A stretch of 64,000 nt of DNA from CBDCKN01 sp965219035 (lineage in GTDB: Bacteria > Gemmatimonadota > Gemmatimonadetes > Longimicrobiales > Gaopeijiaceae). Every line of letters begins with the position of its first letter. Position 1 is the stretch's first letter. Below the pieces are notes generated by a model. That model saw only the letters and a program-made list of their open reading frames with translations. It did not search any database and was not told the DNA's origin. The position numbers were made by a program, and so were the translations under genes. Of this stretch, positions 17,372-26,696 are shown piece by piece. The stretch is taken from the NCBI GenBank assembly GCA_965219035.1, contig CBDCMR010000003.1:434001-498000 (forward strand), in the 5' to 3' direction.

Positions 17372-18673
17372 GTGTCCAAAGGTGGTATCGACGGCCAATG
17401 CCTGGTGGTGGTCGGCTGTCAGTGGGGCGACGAGGGAAAGGGTAAGATCGTAGACGTCCTGGCCGAGGACGCGCACCTGGTGACTCGCTACCAAGGTGGT
17501 GCGAACGCCGGTCACACCGTCCACGTCGGCGACGACGAGTTCGTCCTGCATCAGATTCCGTCCGGCATCCTGCGTCCGGAGAAGCGATGCCTGCTGGGGA
17601 ACGGTGTCGTCCTCGACATTATCGACTTCTTCGAAGAGTACAACGGCCTGATCGAACGGGGCATCGACCTCGACGGAAGGGTCGGGGTGAGCCAGCGTGC
17701 TCATCTCCTCATGCCGTACCACCGGGCTCTCGATCGGGTCTCGGAGGACCAGGCGAAGCAGAAGATCGGAACCACGGGCCGCGGCATCGGGCCCGCCTAT
17801 GAGGAGAAGACGGGCCGGCGCGGTCTACGGGTCGCCGACCTGGCGAACGGCGAGCGGGCCCAGGCCCGGGCGGAAGAAGGAGTCCAGCGGACTCGAGCGC
17901 GCATCGCGTCCTTGGGGGGCGGTTGCGACGAGCAGCTGGAGCAGCTGGAGTCGGACGTGGAGGCCGCTCTCGCTGCCGGCGAGCGCCTTCGTGGTCTGGC
18001 CACCGACACCGGCCTGGAGATCATGCAGGCGATTCGAGGCGGGAAGCGGGTTCTCTTGGAGGGCGCCCAAGGCACGGCCCTCGACCTCGACCACGGGACG
18101 TACCCGTTCGTCACCTCGTCGAATAGCACTGCCGGTGGGGCCGCCACCGGCTCGGGCATCGGGCCCACGGCCATCGACACGGTCATCGGGGTGGTGAAGG
18201 CCTACACGACCCGCGTGGGGAACGGACCGCTGCCCACCGCGTTCGCTGAGGGCATGGACGAGAAAATCCGCGCACTGGGCGGTGAATTCGGGGCCACCAC
18301 GGGACGGCCCCGTCGCTGTGGCTGGTTCGATGCGGTGCTGGCCCGCTTCTCGGCCAGGGTGAACGGGCTGACGGGGTTGGCCGTGACTAAGCTCGATGTG
18401 TTGGACACGCTGCCCGAGCTCTCCATCGCCACTTCCTACCGGACGCCTGACGGCATCGTCGAGGAGTTCCCGGCCGATACCTGGCAACTCGGGAGCGTGG
18501 AGCCCGTCTACGAGACCCTTCCGGGGTGGCAGGAGTCCACCGAAGGGGCCCGTGCTCTCGAAGATCTCCCGGCGGCGGCCCGCCGCTACCTGGATCGTAT
18601 CGAGGAGCTCACGGGAGCGCCTGTGAAGATGGTCTCGGTGGGCACGCGCCGGAGGCAGATCATCCGGGTGTAG
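17372..18673 (+). CDS. purA: Adenylosuccinate synthetase
   Basis: This enzyme converts IMP and aspartate to adenylosuccinate with GTP. The 433-residue product starts with GTG. GDEGKGK is near residue 17, NAGHTV follows, and VLLEGAQGTALDLDHGTYPFVTSS is the characteristic central motif (cited here as family knowledge; it spans about 18046-18120). It is monocistronic behind a terminator. Confidence 0.96.
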   Translation: MSKGGIDGQCLVVVGCQWGDEGKGKIVDVLAEDAHLVTRYQGGANAGHTVHVGDDEFVLHQIPSGILRPEKRCLLGNGVVLDIIDFFEEYNGLIERGIDLDGRVGVSQRAHLLMPYHRALDRVSEDQAKQKIGTTGRGIGPAYEEKTGRRGLRVADLANGERAQARAEEGVQRTRARIASLGGGCDEQLEQLESDVEAALAAGERLRGLATDTGLEIMQAIRGGKRVLLEGAQGTALDLDHGTYPFVTSSNSTAGGAATGSGIGPTAIDTVIGVVKAYTTRVGNGPLPTAFAEGMDEKIRALGGEFGATTGRPRRCGWFDAVLARFSARVNGLTGLAVTKLDVLDTLPELSIATSYRTPDGIVEEFPADTWQLGSVEPVYETLPGWQESTEGARALEDLPAAARRYLDRIEELTGAPVKMVSVGTRRRQIIRV

Positions 18674-18732
18674 ACTCCCGGGCGGCCTATCCGACTACCT
18701 CCATCGGGGCCACATCCGGTCCCGGACACCCG

Positions 18733-18761
18733 TTGAGGGCACCCTGCGAAATTCATATCTT
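18733..18761 (+). promoter_or_regulatory. Sigma-70-like promoter upstream of ffh
   Basis: A -35 TTGAGG (18733-18738), a 17-bp spacer and a -10 TATCTT (18756-18761) lie about 84 bp before the ffh start, in the only AT-rich patch of the gap. This is a sequence match only. Confidence 0.45.
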
Positions 18762-18844
18762 ACAAAGCTTTGTCGCATCCACCTCGTCCGCGCGTAGGTC
18801 GTAGGTGAGCGGGTGGGATCGCCAACGAGGAGGATCGGTCGCCG

Positions 18845-20143
18845 ATGTTCGATGAACTCGGCAAGAAGCTAGACAGCGCTCTCGGCAAGTTCCGACAGCG
18901 GGGCATCCTGACCGAGCCCATGATCCGGGACGGGCTCCGCGAGATACGTCGGGTCCTGCTCGAGGCCGACGTGAACTACAAGGTTACGCGGGAGTTCCTC
19001 CAGCGCGTGCAGGAGCGCGCGTTCGGGGAGCAGGTCGTGAAGTCCGTGTCGCCGGGGCAGCAGATCGTCAAGATCGTCCATGACGAGCTGGCGAATCTGC
19101 TGGGCGAGGGCCGGCCCACGCTTCACTGGGCTTCGTCGGTGCCTACCGTCTTCATGGTCGTGGGCCTGCAGGGGTCGGGTAAGACGACCACCGTGGCGAA
19201 GCTGGCGAAGCGTCTGGCCAAGGAGGGCCGAGCGCCGTTGTTGGCGGCCTGCGACCTGTATCGGCCCGCCGCGGTGGACCAGCTGGCGGCCCTGGGCGAG
19301 CAGATCGGCGTGCCGGTCCACAAGGGCGAGTCGGGAGGCGATCCGGTTCTGGTGGCGCAGGCGGCCGTCGAAGTCGCCAGGCGGGACCTCAGGTCGGTCC
19401 TCATCGTCGATACGGCCGGAAGGCTGCAGATCGACGAGCCGATGATGGACGAGCTGCGCCGGTTGAAGGCGGACCTCGAGCCGCAGGAGATCCTCCTCGT
19501 GGCCGACGCCATGACCGGCCAGGAGGCGGTGAGGATCGCCGAAGGGTTCGACGAGGCGTTGGGCCTGACGGGTGTGATCCTCACCAAGATGGACGGTGAT
19601 GCCCGGGGGGGAGCGGCGCTCTCCATCCGTGGCGTCGTCGGGAAGCCCATCAAGTTTGTGGGCGTGGGCGAGACGGTGGGCGATCTGGAGTTGGCCGATC
19701 CGGAGCGGTTGGCCGGGCGGATCCTTCAGATGGGCGATGTGGTGGGTCTGGTTGAAAAGGCCGAGCAGGCCATGGACACCGAGACCCAGGAGAAGCTCCA
19801 GGAGCAGATGCTCCGGGGCCGCTTCACGCTCGAGGACTTCTTGACCGCCATGCGGCAGGTCCAGAAGATGGGGCCCATGGAGCAGTTGTTGAAGATGATT
19901 CCCGGGGCGGCACGGGCGATTCCCGCAGGGGGAGTCGATCCGAAGAGGATGAAGCACGTAGAGGCCATCATCCTCTCGATGACGCCGGATGAGCGGCGTA
20001 AGCCGGGGATCCTGGACGGATCCCGGAGGGCGAGGATCGCCAAAGGAAGTGGGCGGCCGGTCGCGGAAGTGAACCGGGTGCTGAAGCAGTTCAAGGAGAC
20101 GCAGAAGTTCATGAAGCAGATGAAGGGCATGATGCCCTTCTGA
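18845..20143 (+). CDS. ffh: Signal recognition particle GTPase
   Basis: This protein binds signal peptides and SRP RNA and delivers ribosomes to FtsY at the membrane. At 432 residues it has the N-domain four-helix bundle (1-95), the G domain with GLQGSGKTT near 107-115, DTAGR and TKMDGDARGG, and a Met-rich M domain from about 325 (KMGPMEQLLKMIPG, ending MKQMKGMMPF). It is followed 57 bp later by rpsP, the standard ffh-rpsP-rimM-trmD-rplS order. Confidence 0.96.
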   Translation: MFDELGKKLDSALGKFRQRGILTEPMIRDGLREIRRVLLEADVNYKVTREFLQRVQERAFGEQVVKSVSPGQQIVKIVHDELANLLGEGRPTLHWASSVPTVFMVVGLQGSGKTTTVAKLAKRLAKEGRAPLLAACDLYRPAAVDQLAALGEQIGVPVHKGESGGDPVLVAQAAVEVARRDLRSVLIVDTAGRLQIDEPMMDELRRLKADLEPQEILLVADAMTGQEAVRIAEGFDEALGLTGVILTKMDGDARGGAALSIRGVVGKPIKFVGVGETVGDLELADPERLAGRILQMGDVVGLVEKAEQAMDTETQEKLQEQMLRGRFTLEDFLTAMRQVQKMGPMEQLLKMIPGAARAIPAGGVDPKRMKHVEAIILSMTPDERRKPGILDGSRRARIAKGSGRPVAEVNRVLKQFKETQKFMKQMKGMMPF

Positions 20144-20200
20144 TCATCGAGGGAGACGCCGGGTAAGCCGGCTACGTAAGGGACCGGCTGGAAAGCGCAT

Positions 20201-21379
20201 ATGTCCGTAAAAATCCGACTTCGCCGTATGGGCCGTAAGAAGCAGGCCCACTTCCGCATCGTGGTGGCCGACTCCGCAGCTCCGCGAGATGGCCGTTTCG
20301 TCGAGACGCTTGGGTACTACAAGCCTCTGACGAGCCCGGCCCGTCTCGTGGTAGACGTCGAGAAGGTCGACGCGTGGATCGCCAAGGGTGCCGAGCCCAC
20401 CGACACCGTCCGAACGCTGCTGAACAAGGCCCGCAAGGGTGGGGATGCTTCCGTGGCTCTCGACGAGCTCGATCCTGAGGAGGCGAAGGCTCTGAAGACT
20501 GCTGCCCTCGAGGAGCGCCGGACGGCCGAGGCGAAGGCCCGCGAGGAGGCGGCGGCAGCCGAGGTGGCCCAGGAGGCCGCGACTGCGGCGGCTGCCGAGC
20601 TCGACGCCGCCGAGGCCGAAGCTGAGGCTGCTGAAGACGACGCACCCGAGGCCGAGCCCGCCGCCGAAGAGGAGTCGGAGCCCGAGGCCGAGGCTACCGA
20701 AGACGAAGCCCCCGAGGCGGAAGCCGAGGAAGAGCCGACCGCCGAAGAGGAGTCGGAGCCCGAGGCCGAAGCTGCCGAAGAGGAAGCCCTCGAGGTGGAA
20801 GCCGAGGAAGAGCCGACCGCCGAAGAGGAGTCGGAGCCCGAGGCCGAAGCTGCCGAAGAGGAAGCCCTCGAGGTGGAAGCCGAGGAAGAGTCGGAGCCCG
20901 AGGCCGAGGCTGCTGAAGAGGAGGCCCCCGAGGCGGAAGCCGAGGAAGAGCCGACCGCCGAAGAGGAGTCGGAGCCCGAGGCCGAAGCTGCCGAAGAGGA
21001 AGCCCCCGAGGTGGAAGCCGAGGAAGAGCCGACCGCCGAAGAGGAGTCGGAGCCCGAGGCCGAAGCTGCCGAAGAGGAGGCCCCCGAGGCGGAAGCCGAG
21101 GAGGAGTCGGAGCCCGAGGCCGAGGCTGCTGAAGAGGAGGCCCCCGAGGCGGAAGCCGAGGAAGAGCCGATCGCCGAAGAGGAGTCGGAGCCCGAGGCCG
21201 AGGCTACCGAAGACGAAGCCCCCGAGGTGGAAGCCGAGGAAGAGCCGACCGCCGAAGAGGAGTCGGAGCCCGAGGCCGAAGCTGCCGAAGAGGAGGCCCC
21301 CGAGGCGGAAGCCGAGGAAGAGCCCACGGCCGAGGCCGACGCCGAGGCCGAAGAGGACGAGGAGAAGAAGTCGGAGTAA
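20201..21379 (+). CDS. rpsP: Ribosomal protein bS16 with about 300-residue acidic repeat tail
   Basis: Residues 1-80 are an ordinary bS16 (KIRLRRMGRKKQAHFRIVVADS, GYYKPL), which binds 16S rRNA in the small subunit body. A helix-prone Ala/Glu linker (about 95-155) and then nine units built on SEPEAEA..EEEAPE follow, ending EEDEEKKSE. The total is 392 residues, against 75-100 for the usual family member. The tail is almost wholly Glu, Ala and Pro and must be strongly negative and extended. The gene sits in its normal place before rimM. Short acidic tails on bS16 are known; one of this length and regularity is unusual. Repeat copy number may vary between strains or through assembly error. Confidence 0.9.
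   Translation: MSVKIRLRRMGRKKQAHFRIVVADSAAPRDGRFVETLGYYKPLTSPARLVVDVEKVDAWIAKGAEPTDTVRTLLNKARKGGDASVALDELDPEEAKALKTAALEERRTAEAKAREEAAAAEVAQEAATAAAAELDAAEAEAEAAEDDAPEAEPAAEEESEPEAEATEDEAPEAEAEEEPTAEEESEPEAEAAEEEALEVEAEEEPTAEEESEPEAEAAEEEALEVEAEEESEPEAEAAEEEAPEAEAEEEPTAEEESEPEAEAAEEEAPEVEAEEEPTAEEESEPEAEAAEEEAPEAEAEEESEPEAEAAEEEAPEAEAEEEPIAEEESEPEAEATEDEAPEVEAEEEPTAEEESEPEAEAAEEEAPEAEAEEEPTAEADAEAEEDEEKKSE
20674..21330 (+). repeat. Nine 60- or 78-bp tandem units in rpsP
   Basis: Units start at TCGGAGCCCGAGGCC and encode either 26 or 20 residues; the short form lacks EEPTAE. Copies are nearly identical in DNA, so recent duplication or gene conversion is likely. All length changes keep the frame. 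Confidence 0.9.
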
Positions 21380-21397
21380 CCCTCCGCACCCACGACC

Positions 21398-21940
21398 ATG
21401 GGTAGGACGGACGCCCCCGGGCACCTCGTGGTGGGGCACCTCAACAAGGCACACGGTACTAATGGGGAGGTCTTCATCTGGCCTCTCACCGACCACCCCG
21501 AGAGCACGTTCGCCCCCGGGGTGGTTCTGTACCTGGGAGATGCCGAAGGCGTGCTGTCACCCGACCTGCCCACCCGCCGGATCGAGACGAGCCGCGCGCA
21601 CCGCCGGGGCTTCCTGGTTCGCTTCGAGGGCGTGGACGATCGGAGCGGCGCCGAGGCTCTCTGTGATCGCTACCTGTTACGCACGATTGAAGATGTCGGT
21701 GAGCCTGAGGAGGGTGAGGTCTTCTACCACGACCTGCTGGGCATGGAGGTGGTGACAGTGGACGGCGACAGCATCGGCGAGGTCACGGAGGTGTACGAGC
21801 TCCGGCCCGCAGATCTCCTCGAGGTCAGGGGCCCCGAGAAGAGCATACTGATCCCGTATATCTCCCAGGTGGTTCATTCGGTGAGCGTGGATGAGAATCG
21901 CATCGTCCTCGATCCTCCAGACGGCCTGTTGGATGTCTGA
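21398..21940 (+). CDS. rimM: Ribosome maturation factor RimM
   Basis: This assembly factor for the 30S head binds uS19. The 180-residue protein has the N-terminal GHLNKAHGTNGEV beta-barrel motif and a C-terminal PRC-barrel domain (FYHDLLGMEVVT, ADLLEVRGPEKSILIPYI). It overlaps trmD by eight bases. Confidence 0.93.
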   Translation: MGRTDAPGHLVVGHLNKAHGTNGEVFIWPLTDHPESTFAPGVVLYLGDAEGVLSPDLPTRRIETSRAHRRGFLVRFEGVDDRSGAEALCDRYLLRTIEDVGEPEEGEVFYHDLLGMEVVTVDGDSIGEVTEVYELRPADLLEVRGPEKSILIPYISQVVHSVSVDENRIVLDPPDGLLDV

Positions 21941-22619
21941 CGTGACCGATCGAGAACCCCTGACCATCAACATCGTCACGATCTTTCCCGACTTCTTCCG
22001 GGAGCCTCTGACGACGAGCATCCCCGGACGGGCTGAGCAGGTCGGACTGGTGCGCTATCGCATCGTCGACCTGAGGGACTTCACCCACGACCGGCACCGG
22101 ACCGTGGACGACACTCCCTACGGCGGTGGGGCCGGCATGGTGATGAAGCCCGAGCCTTTCTTCGAGGCGGTGGACAGTCTCGAGCCGGTCGGACCCGTGG
22201 TGCTTCTGTCCGCTCGCGGCAGGGTGTTCGAGCACTCGGATGCCGTCCGCTACTCCGTACAGCCCGAGTTGACGCTCCTCTGCGGCCATTACAAGGACGT
22301 GGATCAGCGGGTGGCCGACCATCTGGCCACCGAGGAGATCTCCCTCGGCCGCTTCGTGCTGTCGGGTGGCGAGATCGGGGCTCTGGCCGTCACGGATGCC
22401 GTGGTGAGGCTCCTCCCCGGCGCCATGGGAGATCACGACTCGGCGTCGACGGACTCATTCTATGATGAAGGACGGCTGAGCGCCCCGTCCTATACGCGGC
22501 CACCCGAGTACCGCGGGCACCGTGTCCCCGAGGTGCTGCGGACCGGGGATCATGCCAGGATCGAGGCCTGGCGCGAGGCGGAGGCGGCTCGCCTCTCCCG
22601 AGAGCGCGAGGAGGGGTAG
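21933..22619 (+). CDS. trmD: tRNA (guanine-37-N1)-methyltransferase
   Basis: This SPOUT-fold enzyme methylates G37 of tRNA. An ATG at 21933, inside the end of rimM, gives 228 residues beginning MSDVTDRE and then INIVTIFPDFF; the longer open frame from 21891 adds only rimM-overlapping sequence. Knot motifs LLCGHYKDVDQR and FVLSGGEIGALAV are present. The length is normal. Confidence 0.94.
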   Translation: MSDVTDREPLTINIVTIFPDFFREPLTTSIPGRAEQVGLVRYRIVDLRDFTHDRHRTVDDTPYGGGAGMVMKPEPFFEAVDSLEPVGPVVLLSARGRVFEHSDAVRYSVQPELTLLCGHYKDVDQRVADHLATEEISLGRFVLSGGEIGALAVTDAVVRLLPGAMGDHDSASTDSFYDEGRLSAPSYTRPPEYRGHRVPEVLRTGDHARIEAWREAEAARLSREREEG

Positions 22620-22745
22620 CGCGGCAGCGAGGCTCCGAAACGGCCTTGGGAGCTTATTCCCCCGACCTCTTCACCCCCACCCGGCCCTGCATTAATTTAC
22701 AGGTTTCTGACGAACGAGAAGTTCGCCCGAACCAAGAGGACCGAT

Positions 22746-23096
22746 ATGTCTGATCTGATACAAGAGCTTGAGAAGGAGGAGCTGCGGGACGACGATCCCG
22801 ACTTCGCCCCCGGTGACACGGTTCGGGTGCTCTACAACGTCCGTGAAGGGGCCAGGGCGCGGATCCAGGCCTTCGAGGGCGTTTGCATCGGGCGCCGGGG
22901 CGCCGGTACCGGAGCGACCTTCACGGTTCGGAAGATCTCCAGCGGTGTCGGTGTCGAGCGGGTGTTTCCCCTCCACGCTCCCACCGTCACGGGCATAGAG
23001 GTCGTCCGGCGCGGACGCGTACGCCGGGCCAAGCTCTACTACCTGAGAGGCCTGCGCGGCAAGGCAGCCAGGATCCGGGAGAAGCGGACCAACTAG
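22746..23096 (+). CDS. rplS: Ribosomal protein bL19
   Basis: This 116-residue 50S protein lies at the subunit interface. Motifs are FAPGDTVRVLYNVREG, RIQAFEGVCIGRRG and the C-terminal RRAKLYYLRGLRGKAARI. A 126-bp gap follows trmD, enough for a leader, but no conserved L19 leader fold is recognised. The stop codon is part of a perfect palindrome. Confidence 0.95.
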   Translation: MSDLIQELEKEELRDDDPDFAPGDTVRVLYNVREGARARIQAFEGVCIGRRGAGTGATFTVRKISSGVGVERVFPLHAPTVTGIEVVRRGRVRRAKLYYLRGLRGKAARIREKRTN

Positions 23097-23113
23097 TGTG
23101 GTGTCCACACTAG
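23093..23113. repeat. Perfect 9-bp-stem palindrome at the rplS stop codon
   Basis: CTAGTGTGG and CCACACTAG flank a TGT loop. The TAG of rplS is inside the left arm, and rnhB starts two bases after the right arm. The CTAGTGT edge resembles the ends of the dispersed repeat family at 7.1, 12.6, 43.7 and 60.9 kb. Confidence 0.7.
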
Positions 23114-23114
23114 C

Positions 23115-23771
23115 ATGAGCTCGCCGGCGAAGTCGCCGGACGATTCTGGAAGCGATCGGCTCCAGGACCCCCTCGACTACGAGAGGCGGTTCTGGAGCCG
23201 CGGTCTTTCCGGGGTGGCCGGGGTGGATGAGGTCGGGCGCGGCCCACTTGCGGGACCCGTCGTGGCGGCCGCGGTGATCCTCCCCGAAGGGACCGTCATC
23301 GACGGGGCCACGGACTCCAAGGAGCTCGACGCCGAGGCCCGGGAGGAGTTGGCGGGCGTGATAAGTGACCGTGCTCACGCGGTGGCTTTGGGCGCGGCTT
23401 CCGTCCGGGAGATCGATCGCGCGAACATCCTGATGGCGACGGCGTGGGCCATGAACCGGGCTCTGCGCAGGCTACCCGTCAAACCCGATCATGTCGTCGT
23501 GGACGGCCTCCCCATGAAGTCGCTCCGCTGGAAGCACGACGCCGTGGTGGGTGGCGACGGACTGGTGCACTCGGTCTCGTGCGCCTCCATCGTGGCCAAG
23601 GTCTGCCGGGATCGCCTCATGACCAAGCTGGCGAAGCGCTACCCCGGGTATGGGTGGGATCACAATGTGGGCTATGCCACCCGTGAGCATCGCGACGCCT
23701 TGGATCGGCTAGGCTCCACCCCACATCATCGCCAGACCTTCCTGGGCCTTCAGTACGACCTGGACCTGTGA
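23115..23771 (+). CDS. rnhB: Ribonuclease HII
   Basis: This enzyme cleaves RNA in RNA-DNA hybrids and at embedded ribonucleotides. The 218-residue protein has GVDEVGRGPLAGP (catalytic Asp-Glu), VVDGLPMK and VSCASIVAKVCRD, then YGWDHNVGYATREH. It is the last gene of the ffh-to-rnhB block, convergent with a lipoprotein gene. Confidence 0.94.
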   Translation: MSSPAKSPDDSGSDRLQDPLDYERRFWSRGLSGVAGVDEVGRGPLAGPVVAAAVILPEGTVIDGATDSKELDAEAREELAGVISDRAHAVALGAASVREIDRANILMATAWAMNRALRRLPVKPDHVVVDGLPMKSLRWKHDAVVGGDGLVHSVSCASIVAKVCRDRLMTKLAKRYPGYGWDHNVGYATREHRDALDRLGSTPHHRQTFLGLQYDLDL

Positions 23772-23916
23772 CGGGGTGGCCTCCCCGGGGAGGCCTGATC
23801 GTGCCCCTGTCTCTGCCTCGGTCGCCTGTGCCCGTCTTTCTTGAGATTGGAAAAGATTGGCTCGGGCTCGATCCAGCCGTGGAGAACGACCGGCAGCTAG
23901 CGGTTCGGCGGATCCG

Positions 23917-23955
23917 AAAAAACGACGGGGCGGCCTCCGGTGGGAGACCGCCCCG
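23917..23955 (-). terminator. Terminator for the minus-strand lipoprotein gene
   Basis: An 8-bp stem CGGGGCGG/CCGCCCCG with a GC-rich interior lies next to a run of six A on the plus strand, which is U on the minus-strand transcript. It lies 30 bp beyond the lipoprotein stop codon. Confidence 0.75.
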
Positions 23956-23985
23956 ATAGGTTGGGGGGCTTCGCTCGATCGCGTG

Positions 23986-25219
23986 CTAGTCGTCGTCGTC
24001 ACCATTACCGACGATGGTCACAGAGTCGCAGCCGTGGATGGCATCGCCCCCTAGCGTCAAGCCGTTTATACAGAGCTGAGTGGTGAACTCGTCGAGATCG
24101 CCACTGATGACCAGATCGGCGATGCTGAAGTGCATCACCAGGTCGAGGTCGCCATCGTCGTCCACGTCCTCCAGGGCGGCTCGGAACGTACCGTTGTTTT
24201 TGAGGATGACATGGACCACGTCGGCGTCGTCATCGCCCAGCGTCACGGTGGCTACGTCTACGGTCGCCGCGTCGAAGTCGTCGGTGGTCAGAATGGCGAC
24301 GGGGATCCTGCCGTTCCCCTTGCCGATCTTCCCGCTCTTGTCAGACTTGGCGCTCTTCTCAGATTTTGCGCTTTTCTCGGACTTTGCGCTCTTCTCCGAT
24401 TTTGCGCTTTTCTCGGACTTGGCGCTCTTGCCGCCGAGATTGATCGGGTTGTCGTCGCTGCCCGGCTTGATGTCGATGTCGACCTCGATGGGGCCGGTGG
24501 TGCACGGGCCTAGCGCCACGGACGCGTTCGCCGGGGTCGTACCGGCGGCGGCCGAGGCCGGGAATCCCTCCGCCTGCGGCACCCGGACCACCGTCCGCTC
24601 CGTGTGCTTCAATGGTTCCGCTCACGGTGATGGTGCCCGCGGAGATCTTGATGGCTCCGCCGCCCAGACCACCGGCTCCTGGAACGCCCCCAGGACTTGG
24701 ACCGGCGTTTCCGCCGCCCGAGCCCATCAGGATGGCGGTGGACTCGGCGTTACCATAGCTGATGCCGCCGAACGCCTTCACCCCCACGGCGCCTCCGTTT
24801 CCGCCGGCGCCTCCGTAACCGCCTCCACCTCCGCCCAGGCTGCTCGCGCCGGAGGCCGGCCCGTTATCGCCCCGGCCCGGCTGACCCGGATCTCCCGCCC
24901 CCGTGGCATCCAGCGTCCCGGCGATGAGCGCGTCGGCGGCGGTGATGTCGACGGAACCGTCGACATAGACGGTCGTACCGGCTGCCACGGTGAACGTCCC
25001 GACCCCTGTGAAGACGCCGGTCAAAATATCACCATGCGCCGGCGTGAGGTCCGTCCCTCCCAGGTCGCCACCGGGGATTACCGCCAGCACCGGTGCGGTG
25101 ATGGAGGGATGGTTTGCTTCGACCGTCCAATCGACGACATTCGTAGCGGTCTGCTCACACCCCAATACCGCCAGTGCCAGTCCGGTGAAAACGGCTTGAA
25201 GACGGTACTTCCGGGGCAT
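23986..25219 (-). pseudogene. Secreted Gly-rich lipoprotein with IDIKPG domain, one frameshift
   Basis: Two overlapping frames make one protein. The N-terminal frame (25219 down to about 24550) has a lipoprotein signal (AVLGC, Cys21), a beta-rich part with TTVYVDGSVDI and a Gly-rich stretch. The C-terminal frame (about 24560 down to 23986) has IEVDIDIKPGSDDNPINL, six-residue KSAKSE repeats, then RIPVAILTTDDFDAATVDV, a domain common in exported proteins of many phyla. The shift falls near 24541-24570 and is a net +1 (or -2). No function can be assigned. It is called a pseudogene only because of the shift, which may be a sequence error. Confidence 0.65.
24341..24430 (-). repeat. Five 18-bp tandem repeats encoding KSAKSE/KSEKSA
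   Basis: The unit is close to GCGCTCTTCTCGGACTTT on the plus strand. It interrupts the IDIKPG domain between INLGGK and GRIPVAIL, where other members of the domain have only a short loop. Confidence 0.85.
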
Positions 25220-25435
25220 GTCGCCTCCTGGCGAGTCTGAGGTCTAGAGCGGGTTTTTCTCGGTCCACGCACCCCGCCGACCGTGGGAGCGGAGGCACAC
25301 TCCCTATCTCAACGCTATCAACAGTTGTCGGGCCCCGCAACAAGTTTCTTGCGGGTGGTCCCAAGGTGTTCTGAAGAGACTTTCACGGGGAGCCTGCGAA
25401 CTCGGAATGCCGACGTGGCGGATACGCTGTACCGG

Positions 25436-26685
25436 TCAGTGTCCGGCCAGCAGCCCGAAGACCTCGTCCACCTGCTCCCAGCCCACCCTCATGAGGAAGT
25501 CGCTCCGCCGTCCGTAGGATTTGATTCCGAGGATGAAGAGCCCGGGCTCGGGGTTCACGAGGGTCTCGGCCCCGAGGCTCGTCTGATCCAGGCAGTCCCC
25601 GCTACCGCCGCTTTGGGCCAGAAGGGCGGTCGCAAGCTTCATGGGACCCTGCGTCGCATAGCACTCGTGCACCTGGAGCTGCCGGTACAGGAGGTGATCT
25701 CCGACCTTCCCTGTGAGCGCCAGGATACGGTCGACGTCGAGGCACTCCACCTGGCCGTCGAGGGTCCGCAGTTTGGCCCCGACTCGGGGAGACCCGCCGG
25801 GCGTGGCAGTGTCGATCGCCTCTCTCGCGGCCCGAGCCTCCCCCACCGTCAAGGCGTCGACCACGACCCCGGTGTGAAGCCGGAGGCACGATGGGGGATG
25901 GGCGGCCAGCGCGGCCCCCTTCTCGAGAAGAGCGGCCCGCTCCTCCAGCGGATCGTCCACATCGGGCTCCGGGACTTCGTGTCGCACGGCCCAGACGACT
26001 TCGGTCCCGGGGTACTTCTCGGCCAGCTTGACGAGGTCCACGACGGCAGTCGTGGCCGAGTGCCCCGCGCCGACCACGAGCACCGTGCGTCCCGCCCAGG
26101 TCTCCGGGTCGCCCGATACGTCCGGAATCTCATGGCTGATGGCCTCCGACGCGCGCCCTTCACCTGGGGCGGGGATGCCTCCGTCGCCCACGGCGTTGGG
26201 CTCGGTGTTGCCGGTGCAGTCGATCACCACGTCGGCCTCCTCGGTCCACTCCCGACCGGAGTCGTCCCTGAGGAGGAGTCGGAAGGCGTGCCGGCCGCGC
26301 TCGCCGGTGCCGATCTCCTCATGCTTGAGCAGGCCGGTGCGGCCCAGGCGCTCTACGCGAACCCCGTATTTATGTGCCCCGAGATGGCCGAGACAGCGCT
26401 GACGGGATCGAGTACCTTCTCTACCAGCTCCGCTCCCGTAGGGTACTCGGTCCCTTCGGGGACAGACTCGCCGGCCTCGTCCAGCGCCTGGCGCATCCGG
26501 GCCGAGACGTTGAGGTCCCAGGAGGTGAAGAGCCGGACGTGGCCCCAGTCGCGCACGTGGCTCGCCGCTTGCGCCGCCGCCTCGTAGATCGTGAAGGCGT
26601 ATCCGGCGTCGGCCGCGGCCAGAGCGGCCTCCAGGCCGGTGGGACCGCTTCCCAGGATGGCGATACGTAGCTTCGATGCCGTCAT
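25436..26685 (-). CDS. FAD/NAD(P)-binding flavoprotein, one frameshift
   Basis: The start ATG at 26685 gives MTASKLRIAILGSGPTGLEA, an FAD-binding GxGxxG. After about 96 residues the frame ends at GHINTGFA. The other frame continues with GHLGAHKYGVRVERLGRTG, DVVIDCTGN and a second dinucleotide site VLVVGAGHSATTA, to the stop at 25436. Joining them near 26388-26400 (one base missing) gives a roughly 415-residue protein like flavin monooxygenase/thioredoxin-reductase-type oxidoreductases. It is the fourth gene of an operon with a methyltransferase, radical SAM and phosphoesterase genes. The substrate is unknown. The frameshift may be real or a sequence error. Confidence 0.72.
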
Positions 26686-26696
26686 ATACGTGCGGC

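Noticed and set aside
20674..21330. CRISPR-like array
   Set aside because: Units are contiguous, in frame and protein coding with no unique spacers.
20144..21496. 450-residue minus-strand ORF rich in Leu/Gly/Phe opposite rpsP
   Set aside because: It is the antisense reading of the acidic repeat tail; its repeats mirror the rpsP units and it has no family features or ribosome-binding site.
22620..22745. L19 leader RNA before rplS
   Set aside because: The gap is long enough but no conserved leader structure could be recognised by eye.
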